Source of the DNA: Comamonas sp009360615
Lineage (GTDB): Bacteria > Pseudomonadota > Gammaproteobacteria > Burkholderiales > Burkholderiaceae_C
Reading direction: 5' to 3' (one strand)
Length of the DNA: 64,000 bases
NCBI RefSeq assembly: GCF_035784015.1
Contig: NZ_JALKOW010000001.1
Positions 25,797-33,645 of this stretch are shown here, one piece after another. How positions within the stretch are numbered: the stretch's first letter is position 1; each line of letters opens with the position of its first letter. The position numbers and the translations under genes were made by a program. Below the pieces are notes generated by a model, which was not told the origin of the DNA, made no database searches, and saw nothing but the letters and a program-made list of their open reading frames with translations.

Positions 25797-26338
25797 GAGG
25801 AGCCCTCGATGCAGGCCTGGGCTGCCACGACTTTTCCGTCCTCTCCCGATGGATGTATGCGCACCACCCGCAAGGCGGTCGGCTGATCCACCAGCAGGCA
25901 GGTCTTGCCGGTGCGCTTGCAGTGATCCTTCACGCGCCAGTAGGCGCCATCGCTGATGCAGCCCGTCTGGCAGATCACCAGATCGGCAGCGTGCAGACTG
26001 TCCTCCAGCAACTGCTGTTCGGTCAGGGCCTGGCTGTCTGCAGCCTCGACCAAAGGCCAGTCAATGCCGGCCGCCGTGGTTGCCTGCGATGCTGGGGGGA
26101 CCTGCACCAGATTCAGTGCCATGGCCTGGGCCAGCGCGTGGCGCTGCTCACGCTCCCAGGCCAGAGCACTGTCGCGGACAATGACTTTGGCCCTGAGGTA
26201 CACCAGCTGGCGCTTGAGCGTCTCCACTTCGCGTGCCAGCGATTGCATCTGTGCCGTGCAGCGGGTCTGCACTTCCATATAGGTCAGCATGAGGGCCTCA
26301 TGCTCGAGGCGTAGTTGGTTGAAGTCATCATCTGGCAC
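25793..26338 (-). CDS. DUF2325-domain protein with N-terminal coiled coil
   Basis: About 181 residues. An N-terminal coiled coil (TRCTAQMQSLAREVETLKRQ) leads to a C-terminal DUF2325 domain (ADLVICQTGCISDGAYWRVK, then CKRTGKTCLLVD). The function of the family is unknown. The open frame reaches 26512, but that would put the Fur-like box inside the gene and there is no ATG before residue 60. A GTG at 26338 with GGGGAC 10 bases upstream is the likely start (VPDDDFNQLRLE). First gene of the sodA operon. Confidence 0.75.
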   Translation of the reverse strand: MPDDDFNQLRLEHEALMLTYMEVQTRCTAQMQSLAREVETLKRQLVYLRAKVIVRDSALAWEREQRHALAQAMALNLVQVPPASQATTAAGIDWPLVEAADSQALTEQQLLEDSLHAADLVICQTGCISDGAYWRVKDHCKRTGKTCLLVDQPTALRVVRIHPSGEDGKVVAAQACIEGSS

Positions 26339-26432
26339 GGCAGTCTTGTCCCCATGGTTGAGAGCACAACAGAACTCGTCGCTGGGATGCGCGTATGTGC
26401 AGCTAAGAATGGAATCAATAGTCCATGAATAT

Positions 26433-26452
26433 AAATGAGAATTGTTTGTATT
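26433..26452 (-). promoter_or_regulatory. Candidate Fur box upstream of the DUF2325-sodA operon
   Basis: AAATGAGAATTGTTTGTATT retains the GAGAATtgTTtgtATTc pattern of Fur sites seen elsewhere in this window (28844, 35955), with several mismatches. It lies about 95 bases upstream of the proposed GTG start. Confidence 0.5.
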
Positions 26453-26512
26453 CAATACACGCAAAGAAAATATGACATCCGGGAATGCGTGGGCAGGGTG
26501 ATTGCCGGACAT

Positions 26513-26541
26513 AAAAAAAGCCGTAGCAGTGTTGCTACGGC
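26513..26541 (-). terminator. Intrinsic terminator of the lipoprotein gene
   Basis: On the minus strand a perfect 9-base stem, GCCGTAGCA / TGCTACGGC with a 4-base loop, followed by seven Us. Confidence 0.88.
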
Positions 26542-26605
26542 CTGTGCCGATCGATGTTCATTGACAGGGCCAGGAGCTCATGCTCCGGGCCTGCCATCAG
26601 CGATT

Positions 26606-26959
26606 TCAGCTGCGGTTACGGCCGCTGCCGTTGTCGGACTCCGCAGCGCCGCGTTTCTCGGCGGCACTCTGCCCCAGCACGGAAGGCACGCCTTCGATCT
26701 TGTTGGAGCGCATATATTCATCCATGTCCTTCCAGCCCGCAAACACCAGGGCCTTGGGGGCCTTGGGGTTGAGGACGTAGCAGTCTTCCAGTCCGCGCAT
26801 GGCGTGCCGACAGGCACCGCCAATGGCCTTGGCTTCGGATTCGCGCGCCACGGTGCGTGGATCAGGGCCCAGGCCCGGGATATCTTCGATCTTGCAGCCT
26901 GCCAGTACCAGAGGTAGCAGGGCAATGGCAAGTGCGCGGGGAAGGTGGTTTGGCTTCAT
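26606..26959 (-). CDS. Small lipoprotein of unknown function
   Basis: A 117-residue protein with a type II signal and lipobox LVLAGC (cysteine at residue 22). The mature part is soluble, with two more cysteines (GGACRHAMRGLEDCYVLNP), likely disulfide-bonded, and a polar tail. No known domain is recognised. It has its own terminator. Probably anchored in the outer membrane. Confidence 0.78.
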   Translation of the reverse strand: MKPNHLPRALAIALLPLVLAGCKIEDIPGLGPDPRTVARESEAKAIGGACRHAMRGLEDCYVLNPKAPKALVFAGWKDMDEYMRSNKIEGVPSVLGQSAAEKRGAAESDNGSGRNRS

Positions 26960-27058
26960 CTTGTCTGCTTATCGGCAGCGGCAGCCGGTAATTTAGGCCA
27001 TGGCTGAAATTTCCATTGCGGCGTTGGCCGTGCCCGACAGCGGCAGATTGCTGCGAAC

Positions 27059-27087
27059 AAAAAGGAGTGCGCAAGGCACTCCTTTTT
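27059..27087. terminator. Bidirectional intrinsic terminator after the BI-1-like gene
   Basis: AAAAAGGAGTGC, a GCAAG loop, then GCACTCCTTTTT. U-tracts form on both strands; it lies 20 bases after the BI-1 stop at 27107. Confidence 0.85.
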
Positions 27088-27106
27088 GATCGGGCAGCAG
27101 CGAGGC

Positions 27107-27799
27107 TTAATCGCGGTCGCCGCCCATGATGCCGAGCAGGGCCAGCAGGCTCTGGAACACGTTGAACAGGTCCAGATACAGGGCCAGGGTGGCACTGATG
27201 TAGTTGGTCTCGCCGCCGTCGATGATCTGCTTGAGGTCATACAGCATGTAGGCGGAGAAGATGCCGATTGCCAGCATGGAGATGGCCATCATGCCTGCGG
27301 TGGAGCCCACGAAGACGTTGATGATGGCACCCACCATCAGCACCAGGGCGCCCACGAACAGGAACTTGCCCATGCCCGACAGGTCGCGCTTGATCACGGT
27401 GGCCAGCATGGCCATCACGAAGAACACGCCGGCTGTGCCCGCAAATGCCGTCATGATCAGCTGGGTGCCGTTGGAGAAGCCCAGGATCATGCCGATCAGG
27501 CGCGAGAGCATCAGGCCCATGAAGAAAGTGAAGGCCAGCAGCACGGGCACGCCAGCGGCGCTGTGCTTGGTCTTCTCGATCGCAAACATGAAGCCGAAGG
27601 CGCCGACCATGAACACGATCAGGCCCACGCCGCCCGTCAGCGCGCGCGTCATGCCAGTGGCCACGCCCAGCCAAGCGCCCAGCACGGTGGGGATCAGGCT
27701 GAGTGCCAGCAGCCAGTAGGTGTTGCGCAAGACACGGTTGCGCTCTTGCTGCGAGACACCGTAGCCCGCAGAGCCCAGTGTGGTGACTTGTTCGTTCAT
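27107..27799 (-). CDS. Bax inhibitor-1/YccA-family membrane protein
   Basis: A 230-residue protein with seven hydrophobic segments, opening MNEQVTTLGSAGYGVSQQER and NRVLRNTYWLLALSLIPT. The C-terminal part AYMLYDLKQIIDGGETNYIS carries the conserved Tyr-Asp-Leu block of TMBIM/BsYetJ-type proteins, whose paired aspartates gate a pH-dependent calcium leak in characterised members. E. coli YccA instead modulates FtsH; which role applies here is unknown. Confidence 0.93.
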   Translation of the reverse strand: MNEQVTTLGSAGYGVSQQERNRVLRNTYWLLALSLIPTVLGAWLGVATGMTRALTGGVGLIVFMVGAFGFMFAIEKTKHSAAGVPVLLAFTFFMGLMLSRLIGMILGFSNGTQLIMTAFAGTAGVFFVMAMLATVIKRDLSGMGKFLFVGALVLMVGAIINVFVGSTAGMMAISMLAIGIFSAYMLYDLKQIIDGGETNYISATLALYLDLFNVFQSLLALLGIMGGDRD

Positions 27800-27991
27800 G
27801 TAGCCATTCCTCCTTCAGGAATTGTGGGTGGAAACATTGTCATTCTAGGTGGGGGTCTTGAGAAGCCTTTGCAATACCCCGTTGCAATGCGGCAGTTTTA
27901 GGATGGAATGTTTTTCACATCGCATCTATTTTTGCCTGCAAAGTACAGAATATGCTTGCAGCATTGACAATCCAACGGAGCTTTTTATCTT

Positions 27992-28399
27992 ATGAAGACC
28001 AAGCACGAACTCGAACTGGCCGATGTGAAAGCCATCGCTGCGGCTGCCGAAGCTGAAGCACTGAAGAACAACTGGCCCGTGACGATCGCCATCGTGGACG
28101 ACGGCGGCCATCTGCTGCTGCTGCAGCGCATGGACGGTGCTGCTCCCATCTCTTCCCATATCGCTCCCGCCAAGGCGCGCTCTGCCGCCGTGGGCCGCAA
28201 GGACACCAAGGCCTTCGAAGACATGATCAACAACGGCCGTACCGCTTTCCTGAGCGCTCCGTTTGTCGATGGTCTGCTCGAAGGCGGCGTGGCCATCGTC
28301 AAGGACGGCCAGGTGCTGGGCGCCGTGGGTGTTTCCGGTGTCAAGGCCAATGAAGACGCACAGGTGGCCAAGGCCGGCATCGCTGCCCTGGGTCTGTGA
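27992..28399 (+). CDS. GlcG/HbpS-family (DUF336) protein
   Basis: A 135-residue protein: MKTKHELELADVKAIAAAAE, then PVTIAIVDDGGHLLLLQRMD, AKARSAAVGRKDTKAFE and GVAIVKDGQVLGAVGVSG, the standard DUF336 layout. Members include heme-binding HbpS and GlcG of glycolate loci. There is no signal peptide, so it is cytosolic. It sits at the edge of the iron region, transcribed towards hemP. A heme link is possible but the sequence alone does not prove it. Confidence 0.85.
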   Translation: MKTKHELELADVKAIAAAAEAEALKNNWPVTIAIVDDGGHLLLLQRMDGAAPISSHIAPAKARSAAVGRKDTKAFEDMINNGRTAFLSAPFVDGLLEGGVAIVKDGQVLGAVGVSGVKANEDAQVAKAGIAALGL

Positions 28400-28431
28400 T
28401 GGCGTAATTTCTGCTGCTGCGGCGGCAGACT

Positions 28432-28479
28432 CCAAAACAAAACCCCTGCCGCCGGGTGCGTGCAGGGGTTTTGTTTTGG
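28432..28479. terminator. Long intrinsic terminator after the DUF336 gene
   Basis: An 18-base perfect stem, CCAAAACAAAACCCCTGC / GCAGGGGTTTTGTTTTGG, with a GC-rich loop. The lower stem supplies T-rich tails on both strands. Confidence 0.85.
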
Positions 28480-28602
28480 CGCTTGGCGAATGAGGAAAAA
28501 ACGCGTGGCTATGTGAAGCGCGAGCACCAGAGAGGGCAGGTGCTCTGCGGCGACTGTGGCTGGCGAATCGACACTTGCGGTGTCGCCCCACGATGAAACG
28601 GC

Positions 28603-28812
28603 TTATTTGGTCAGGATGAGCTTGCCCAGCTTGGTGGCCTGCAGGCGATAGGGCGTGCCGTTGTGCAGGATGGTGACGGCCTTCTGGCCGTTGAGCAGCT
28701 GAGCGCTGTCCAGGCCGAGGCTGGAGCCCGCCGCGGCGGAAGGGGTTGCAGCAGCCATGGAGGAGGCGCTGCGGTTGTTGGGCTGTGAGGTCGCAACAAG
28801 CGGTGCAGACAT
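28603..28812 (-). CDS. hemP: Hemin uptake protein HemP
   Basis: A 69-residue protein with a disordered Ser/Ala-rich N-terminus and the HemP core GLDSAQLLNGQKAVTILHNG then YRLQATKLGKLILTK. In Burkholderia HemP/HmuP is needed to activate heme-receptor genes with Fur. The start at 28812 is preferred to the longer frame because a canonical Fur box lies just upstream of it. No heme receptor is adjacent. Confidence 0.9.
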   Translation of the reverse strand: MSAPLVATSQPNNRSASSMAAATPSAAAGSSLGLDSAQLLNGQKAVTILHNGTPYRLQATKLGKLILTK

Positions 28813-28843
28813 GCCGTGATTCCTTAAGAGCAAAAACTGGTGT

Positions 28844-28862
28844 AATGATAACAATTCTCAAT
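28844..28862 (-). promoter_or_regulatory. Fur box upstream of hemP
   Basis: AATGATAACAATTCTCAAT on the plus strand matches the 19-base Fur consensus well. It lies 32 bases before the hemP ATG on the minus strand. Confidence 0.75.
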
Positions 28863-28980
28863 TAAAACGCAAGTGATACTTAGTCTCATTTGTGGGCAAT
28901 GGAGACTATTTCCTGGGCACTCCTTGCGTGCGCCGCCGAGGATCACGCCGGGGAGGAGGAGGTCGATGCTGGGGTGCAAT

Positions 28981-29008
28981 AAAAAACGGCCCCTGAGGGC
29001 CGTTTTTT
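28981..29008. terminator. Bidirectional intrinsic terminator after exbD
   Basis: AAAAAACGGCCC, a CTGA loop, then GGGCCGTTTTTT. It lies 18 bases beyond the exbD stop (29026). Confidence 0.88.
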
Positions 29009-29025
29009 GAGGGACAGTCGTGCGT

Positions 29026-29442
29026 CTATCTGGAAGGGTCGGTCACAAAGCCGATTTTCCTGACGCCGGCACGTTGGGCGGCGGCCATGGCCTGGGCCAC
29101 TCGTTCATAGCGAACTTCCTTGTCCCCGCGGATATGCAGGTCGGGCTGAGGCTCCTTGGCAGCTTCGGCTTGAAGATGGGTCTCCAGCTGTTCGTCGCTG
29201 ATGTCCTTGCCGTTCCAGGAGTACTTGCCATCGGCCGTGATGCCCAGCTGGACGGTGGCCGGCTTGGTCTCCTCGGGCTGGTTGGTGGCGCGGGGCAGGT
29301 CCACGTTGACCGAGTGTTTCATCACGGGCACGGTAATGATGAAGATGATGAGCAGCACCAGCATGACGTCCACCAGGGGCGTCATATTGATTTCGTTCAT
29401 CACATCATCGCTGTCCCCTTCATCCATGGTTCCGAACGACAT
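29026..29442 (-). CDS. exbD: Biopolymer transport protein ExbD
   Basis: A 138-residue inner-membrane protein with one transmembrane helix after a short cytoplasmic tail. The helix contains the essential aspartate in NEINMTPLVDVMLVLLIIFI. The periplasmic domain ends RKIGFVTDP. Partner of ExbB and TonB in proton-driven energisation of outer-membrane receptors. It starts 3 bases after the exbB stop. Confidence 0.95.
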   Translation of the reverse strand: MSFGTMDEGDSDDVMNEINMTPLVDVMLVLLIIFIITVPVMKHSVNVDLPRATNQPEETKPATVQLGITADGKYSWNGKDISDEQLETHLQAEAAKEPQPDLHIRGDKEVRYERVAQAMAAAQRAGVRKIGFVTDPSR

Positions 29443-29445
29443 GGC

Positions 29446-30168
29446 TCAGGCACCTTTCTTCAGCGGCAGCACATTTCCGGAAACCTGGCCGTCCACGGAA
29501 ACGCGGGCACCGGTCACGAAATAGGCATGTACATCGTGGGCAAAGCTGTTCAGGGCGTTCAGGATCCCCTTGTTGCCACGCACCAGTGCGTTGTAGCCCA
29601 GGACGGCAGGGATGGCGACGGCCAGGCCCAGGGCGGTCATGATCAGCGCTTCGCCAATGGGGCCCGCCACCTTGTCGATGGAGGACTGGCCCGACATGCC
29701 AATGGCCACCAGCGCGTGGTAGATGCCCCAGACAGTACCGAACAGACCGATGAAGGGGGCGGTGGAGCCCACGGAGGCCAGAATGGCCAGACCCGATTGC
29801 AGACGGGCCGTGAATTCATTGATGCCGTTGCGCAGGCAGCGGGTTACCCAGTCGCTGATGTCCAGCGTGTCGTGCAGGTGGGCGCTGGTCTTGCGGTGGT
29901 GTGCCGAGGCTTCGCGGCCTTCGAGCACCATGAAACGGAACGGGTTCTGCTTGTCGTCACCAAGCTTTTCCAGACCGGTGGCCAGATCGGGGCTGTGCCA
30001 GAAGTCCTGTGCCTGGGTGGCGAACTTCTTGAACTTCACAATATCCAGCGCCTTGAGAACGATGACCAGCCAAGAGGCCACCGACATGACCAGCAAGATG
30101 ATGGCCACGCCTTTGGTCACGAAGTCGCCCTGTGTCCAGACGTGGGCAATGCCGAATTGGGATTCCAT
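29446..30168 (-). CDS. exbB: MotA/TolQ/ExbB proton channel protein ExbB
   Basis: A 240-residue protein with three membrane helices: TKGVAIILLVMSVASWLVIV, then ILASVGSTAPFIGLFGTVWG and IGEALIMTALGLAVAIPAVL, which are the proton-channel signature helices. The frame is open 35 codons upstream, but MESQFGIAHVWTQGDFVTKG is the expected N-terminus. It lies between tonB and exbD in one operon. Confidence 0.95.
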   Translation of the reverse strand: MESQFGIAHVWTQGDFVTKGVAIILLVMSVASWLVIVLKALDIVKFKKFATQAQDFWHSPDLATGLEKLGDDKQNPFRFMVLEGREASAHHRKTSAHLHDTLDISDWVTRCLRNGINEFTARLQSGLAILASVGSTAPFIGLFGTVWGIYHALVAIGMSGQSSIDKVAGPIGEALIMTALGLAVAIPAVLGYNALVRGNKGILNALNSFAHDVHAYFVTGARVSVDGQVSGNVLPLKKGA

Positions 30169-30191
30169 GGGTACTCCTGAGAACTGCGGAT

Positions 30192-30917
30192 TTATTTGAG
30201 AACAAAGTTGATGGGCACGATGTGCCACATGGGTTCGGCCACGCCGTTGCGCTTGCCGGGGACGAACTTCCACTGGCGCACGGTATTGACGGCGGCATCA
30301 TCCAGTCGGTCAAAGCCGCTGGACTGTTTGATTTCGATTTTCTCGGGCAGGCCCTGCTCGTTGATGTACACGCGCAGCAGCACCTTGCCTTGTTCCCCCA
30401 TGCGCTTGCTGACCGAAGGATACGCCGGAGCGGGGTTGTTCAGATAGGCGGCATTGCTCGATGGCTGCTCGATCTTGGGTGGAGCCGGCGGTGCGGGAGG
30501 CGCTGGCGGTGCCGGAGGAGCCGGGGGCGCGGGTGGCGCCGGCGGCGTCTTGTCCGGCTTGCTGTCGCTGTTCTCCAGCGCGCCCTGTGGCGCGGCCGGT
30601 GCCGGTGTCGGGTCCTTGATGGCCTTGGGCAGCGGGGCCTTCCTGACCTCGGGTTTGGGCTGTGGCCTGGGCTCTGGCTTGGGGGCTGGCGCAGGAGGCT
30701 TGGGCGGAGGTGGAGCCGGTGGGGCGGGTTCTGCGGCCGGAGGAGCCACGAACTGGGCAATCACGCTGGCGGGAATCACGATCTCCGGCAGTTTCTGCTG
30801 CGCCAGGCCATGCTGCATGGCCCACAGGGCAGCCGCATGTACAACAACCACAGCACCAGCAACTGCCATGTTGCGGCTCGTGCCGCTGGCAGGTGCGAAT
30901 CGATCAGACTGGGACAT
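30192..30917 (-). CDS. tonB: Energy transducer TonB
   Basis: A 241-residue protein. A single membrane anchor (residues about 17-37) is followed by a long Pro-rich linker with Pro-Ala-Pro and Lys-Pro stretches and a perfect PPA tandem run near residues 125-145. The C-terminal domain (AYPSVSKRMGEQGKVLLRVY, then VRQWKFVPGKRNG) contacts TonB boxes of outer-membrane receptors. The repeated PPA block is encoded by near-identical 9-base units and could vary in length between strains. First of the tonB-exbB-exbD trio. Confidence 0.95.
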   Translation of the reverse strand: MSQSDRFAPASGTSRNMAVAGAVVVVHAAALWAMQHGLAQQKLPEIVIPASVIAQFVAPPAAEPAPPAPPPPKPPAPAPKPEPRPQPKPEVRKAPLPKAIKDPTPAPAAPQGALENSDSKPDKTPPAPPAPPAPPAPPAPPAPPAPPKIEQPSSNAAYLNNPAPAYPSVSKRMGEQGKVLLRVYINEQGLPEKIEIKQSSGFDRLDDAAVNTVRQWKFVPGKRNGVAEPMWHIVPINFVLK

Positions 30918-31020
30918 AAGAGCGGGAAGGGCAACCAGCGCAGGCTGGAATCAGAAGGGAAGAGCGCTGGGCAACCGGCAATGGCAGACACGGAAAGCAG
31001 GGCACGTAGTCAGGATCGCA

Positions 31021-31104
31021 TCATTCACGCAGGATCCACCAGGTGCATACCATCACAAGAATCAGACTGCCGAAGACGGCTGAGAGGACGCTGAGGTGGG
31101 CCAT
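31021..31104 (-). CDS. Candidate 27-residue single-helix membrane microprotein
   Basis: The short frame reads MAHLSVLSAVFGSLILVMVC then TWWILRE. It is almost entirely one hydrophobic helix with a charged C-terminus. GGAAAG lies 7 bases before the ATG. It overlaps the end of bfd by 43 bases in another frame and ends 103 bases before tonB, so it would be co-transcribed with the bfd-tonB-exbBD genes. No homologue is known to me; expression is unproven. Confidence 0.4.
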   Translation of the reverse strand: MAHLSVLSAVFGSLILVMVCTWWILRE

Positions 31105-31355
31105 GCTTTGCTTTCCAGGATATTGGTGGCAAGCTGAACGGCCTGCACCGAGGCGCAGGATTGCGCTTCGTTGTGGATGGCCGCGATCGGATGGCTGGCG
31201 CTGCACTGGGCGACGACATCGCGCGCGCAGCCTTCGCAGCGCCCGCATTGTGTGGCAACACCCAATTCAAACTGGATTTCGTCAAAGCTCATCCCCGCAT
31301 GCGCGTGGCGTGCTATTTCTCGGTCAGAAACCCGGCGGCATACACAGACGATCAT
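31062..31355 (-). CDS. bfd: Bacterioferritin-associated ferredoxin Bfd (extended)
   Basis: A 97-residue protein with the Bfd fold: MIVCVCRRVSDREIARHAHA with Cys4 and Cys6, then GVATQCGRCEGCARDVV with Cys37 and Cys40 as the other [2Fe-2S] ligands. Bfd donates electrons to bacterioferritin to release stored iron. About 30 residues beyond the usual 64-residue length form an extra tail. A Fur-like site lies just upstream, and tonB-exbB-exbD follow. Confidence 0.9.
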   Translation of the reverse strand: MIVCVCRRVSDREIARHAHAGMSFDEIQFELGVATQCGRCEGCARDVVAQCSASHPIAAIHNEAQSCASVQAVQLATNILESKAWPTSASSQPSSAV

Positions 31356-31401
31356 GGCTACAGGCAGTTGTTGCTGGCTATTGATGCAATAGCGGGAGTA
31401 T

Positions 31402-31422
31402 AAATGAGAATCCATCGCATTT
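31402..31422 (-). promoter_or_regulatory. Weak candidate Fur box upstream of bfd
   Basis: AAATGAGAATCCATCGCATTT keeps the AAATGAGAAT half seen at 26433 but has a poor second half. It lies 47 bases upstream of the bfd ATG. Confidence 0.4.
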
Positions 31423-31450
31423 GCAATGCATGCCGCCAAATTACGCACAT

Positions 31451-32593
31451 TCAGCAAGTGGTTAAGAGCCCGGGCCCGATCCGATCGAGGCTGGCGCAGC
31501 CGGTCTGGGCCATGGCCAGCTCCAGCTCGGCGCGCAGCAAGTACAGCAGATGGGCCACGCCCAGCATGCCGGCCACAGCCAGGGCATGCATCTGGGGTCG
31601 GCCCAGCAGCACGGCGTTGGCGCCCAGGGCGATGGCCTTGAGCACATCGGTTCCCTGGCGCACGCCGCCATCCATCAGCAAGGGAATATGGGCAGGCGTG
31701 GCTGAGCGTATGGCTGGCAGGACTTCCAGCGGGGAAACTGCGGTGTCCAGCACCCGACCGCCATGGTTGGAGACCACGATGGCATCGGCCCCCAGTTCCA
31801 CGGCCCTCGCGGCGGCGCGGGCCGAGAGCAGGCCCTTGACGACCAGCGGCAGCCGGGTTTGCTGGCGCAGCCAGACCAGGTCGTCCCAGGTGGGGGCACT
31901 TCGGGCCAGCTCGGAGCCGAACAGAATGTGCTCGCTCATCAGATCGCCACTCTGGCGCTGCTGGGGCATGCCGTGCAGATTGACGGCCTCCACGCCTGGC
32001 GGCAGCGGGTAGCTGGAGCGTTTGATATGGGCGTCCACCGTCCAGACCAGAGCCTGATAACCGGCGTCTTCGGCGCGCCGGATCAGCTGCAGCGTGTGCT
32101 CGCGTGATGCCTGCTGGTAGAGCTGGAACCACAGCGGGCCGCTGCGTCCCAGCTCCTGGGCTGCGGCTTGTGCGGCCTGGGCAATGGCTTCCAGGGTGCA
32201 ACTGGACAGGGTGCTGACCACCATGCCGGTGCGCATGGCCATGGCCGCGCGTGCCGTGGCGAGTTCGCCTTCGGGATGCGCCAGCTGTTGATAGGCCACA
32301 GGAGCCAGCAGCAAGGGCCAGTCCAGACTCCGGCCCAGCAGGCTTTGCCGCGCATGGGCATCTGACAGATCGGCCAGCGGTTCCGGGCAGAGGCGAAAGC
32401 GGTCAAACGCCTGGCGGTTATGGGCCAGCGTCAGCCCCTGATCGGCGCCGCTTTCGATATGCGCCCAGGCGTGGACTTCCATATGCTCGCGCGCCAGCCG
32501 GGCGTAGTCCGCCAGGGAGCCCATCTGCGCGGAAATCTGCGTCAGTGGCGGTTTGACGGGCTGGCCTGCGGCATTCAAACGTTCAACAGTCAT
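31451..32593 (-). CDS. FMN-dependent alpha-hydroxy-acid oxidase/dehydrogenase (LldD-like)
   Basis: A 380-residue TIM-barrel flavoprotein of the lactate/glycolate oxidase family. Key segments are LLLAPVAYQQLAHPEGELAT, the substrate-phase LVWTVDAHIKRSSY, and VVSNHGGRVLD carrying the catalytic histidine, followed by LLMDGGVRQGTDVLKAIALG for FMN phosphate. Substrate (lactate, glycolate or another 2-hydroxy acid) is not predictable here. It lies between the PiuC gene and bfd on the same strand, so it may be part of the iron-regulated run. Confidence 0.88.
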   Translation of the reverse strand: MTVERLNAAGQPVKPPLTQISAQMGSLADYARLAREHMEVHAWAHIESGADQGLTLAHNRQAFDRFRLCPEPLADLSDAHARQSLLGRSLDWPLLLAPVAYQQLAHPEGELATARAAMAMRTGMVVSTLSSCTLEAIAQAAQAAAQELGRSGPLWFQLYQQASREHTLQLIRRAEDAGYQALVWTVDAHIKRSSYPLPPGVEAVNLHGMPQQRQSGDLMSEHILFGSELARSAPTWDDLVWLRQQTRLPLVVKGLLSARAAARAVELGADAIVVSNHGGRVLDTAVSPLEVLPAIRSATPAHIPLLMDGGVRQGTDVLKAIALGANAVLLGRPQMHALAVAGMLGVAHLLYLLRAELELAMAQTGCASLDRIGPGLLTTC

Positions 32594-32697
32594 AAATCAA
32601 GCCGGTTGGATGGGGATGGGGCGGCAGAGCAGGCACGGTGCAGGGGGAGACTGCCGGCAAGGGCTGCCCAGCAGCGCAGTGCCGTCTCTCCAGGGGG

Positions 32698-33378
32698 CTA
32701 GCTTTCAGACCACATGCGCAAGAGATTGTGATAAGTGCCCGAGAGGGCAGCGACGCGCGGGTGTTCAGGCTGCTCCTGGGTGAGTTGCTGAATGCTCTGG
32801 TCCAGATCGAACAGCAGACGGCGCTGCTCCGCCGACTTGACCAGGCTGTGCGTCCAGAAGAACGATGCATAGCGCGTGCCGCGCGTGACGGGGTTGACGC
32901 GGTGCAGGCTGGTGCCGGGGTAGACGATGGCATCGCCGGCCGCCAGTTTCACGCTTTGCTGGCCGAAGGTGTCTTCCACCATCAGCTCGCCGCCTTCGTA
33001 TTCGTCGGGATCGCTGAAGAAGACCGTGGTGGAGACATCGGTTCTGACCTTGATGGCCGTGCCCGGAATGGTGAAGAACGCATTGTCGATATGGTTGCCG
33101 TAAGTGCCTCCGCCCTCGTAGCGATTGAAGCGCGGCGGCAGGACCTTGAGCGGCAGGGCCGCCGACATGAACAACGGGTTGCGGCCCAGCCGGTCCAGGA
33201 TCAGGTCGCCGATCTGCTGCCCGGTCTTGCTGTCCAGCGGCAGCTGCAGGTTGCTCTTGACCTGCGCGGCCACATGACCGGCCGTGGCCTTGCCGTCCTG
33301 CCAGCTGGCGGCTTCCAGCGCCTGGCGGCAGTGGCGAACTTCATCGGGAGTGAGCAGGCTGGGGATGCGTAGCAGCAT
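32698..33378 (-). CDS. PiuC-type Fe(II)/2-oxoglutarate-dependent (PKHD-type) hydroxylase
   Basis: A 226-residue oxygenase. The iron ligands are His96 and Asp98 in YGNHIDNA and His159 in TSLHRVNPV. NRYEGGGTYG precedes the first ligand and TRYASFFWTHS holds the probable 2-oxoglutarate-binding Arg. This is the PiuC/YbiX family, which is regularly encoded beside TonB-dependent siderophore receptors (PiuA/Fiu), as here; its substrate is unknown. Confidence 0.93.
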   Translation of the reverse strand: MLLRIPSLLTPDEVRHCRQALEAASWQDGKATAGHVAAQVKSNLQLPLDSKTGQQIGDLILDRLGRNPLFMSAALPLKVLPPRFNRYEGGGTYGNHIDNAFFTIPGTAIKVRTDVSTTVFFSDPDEYEGGELMVEDTFGQQSVKLAAGDAIVYPGTSLHRVNPVTRGTRYASFFWTHSLVKSAEQRRLLFDLDQSIQQLTQEQPEHPRVAALSGTYHNLLRMWSES

Positions 33379-33448
33379 GGGGCGGTATCTGGCGGTTGTG
33401 GATCCGGTCCCTCATTAACCATGGCTGGTAGCGCTTTCTGGATATGGT

Positions 33449-33471
33449 TTTCAATATTTTTCGTATTGAAA
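33449..33471. promoter_or_regulatory. Perfect 8-base inverted repeat upstream of the PiuC-type gene
   Basis: TTTCAATA, spacer TTTTTCG, then TATTGAAA, 70 bases before the hydroxylase start. It differs from the Fur boxes in this window, so it may bind another regulator or form the promoter itself. Confidence 0.45.
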
Positions 33472-33555
33472 TCATTGCAGGGAGGGCGCAGGCAGCTATG
33501 GTTTTATGGAGCGGAACCCGGCATTCTGAAACAGTGTTCTGGCAAGTGTGCATGT

Positions 33556-33592
33556 AAAAAGCCCCGCTGGCATCCAGGGCCTGCGGGGCTTG
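33556..33592 (-). terminator. Intrinsic terminator of the siderophore receptor gene
   Basis: On the minus strand AAGCCCCGC, a loop, then GCGGGGCTTTTTAC. It lies 54 bases after the receptor stop. Confidence 0.85.
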
Positions 33593-33645
33593 GGGCGATG
33601 CTTTGCTGAATGCCTGCGCCAGATCAAGCGCAGACAGGGCATGCA

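Noticed and set aside
30454..31083. Gly/Ala-rich plus-strand frame opposite tonB (runs of GGAGG codons)
   Set aside because: It is the antisense of the Pro-rich TonB linker; the repeats are explained by that coding.
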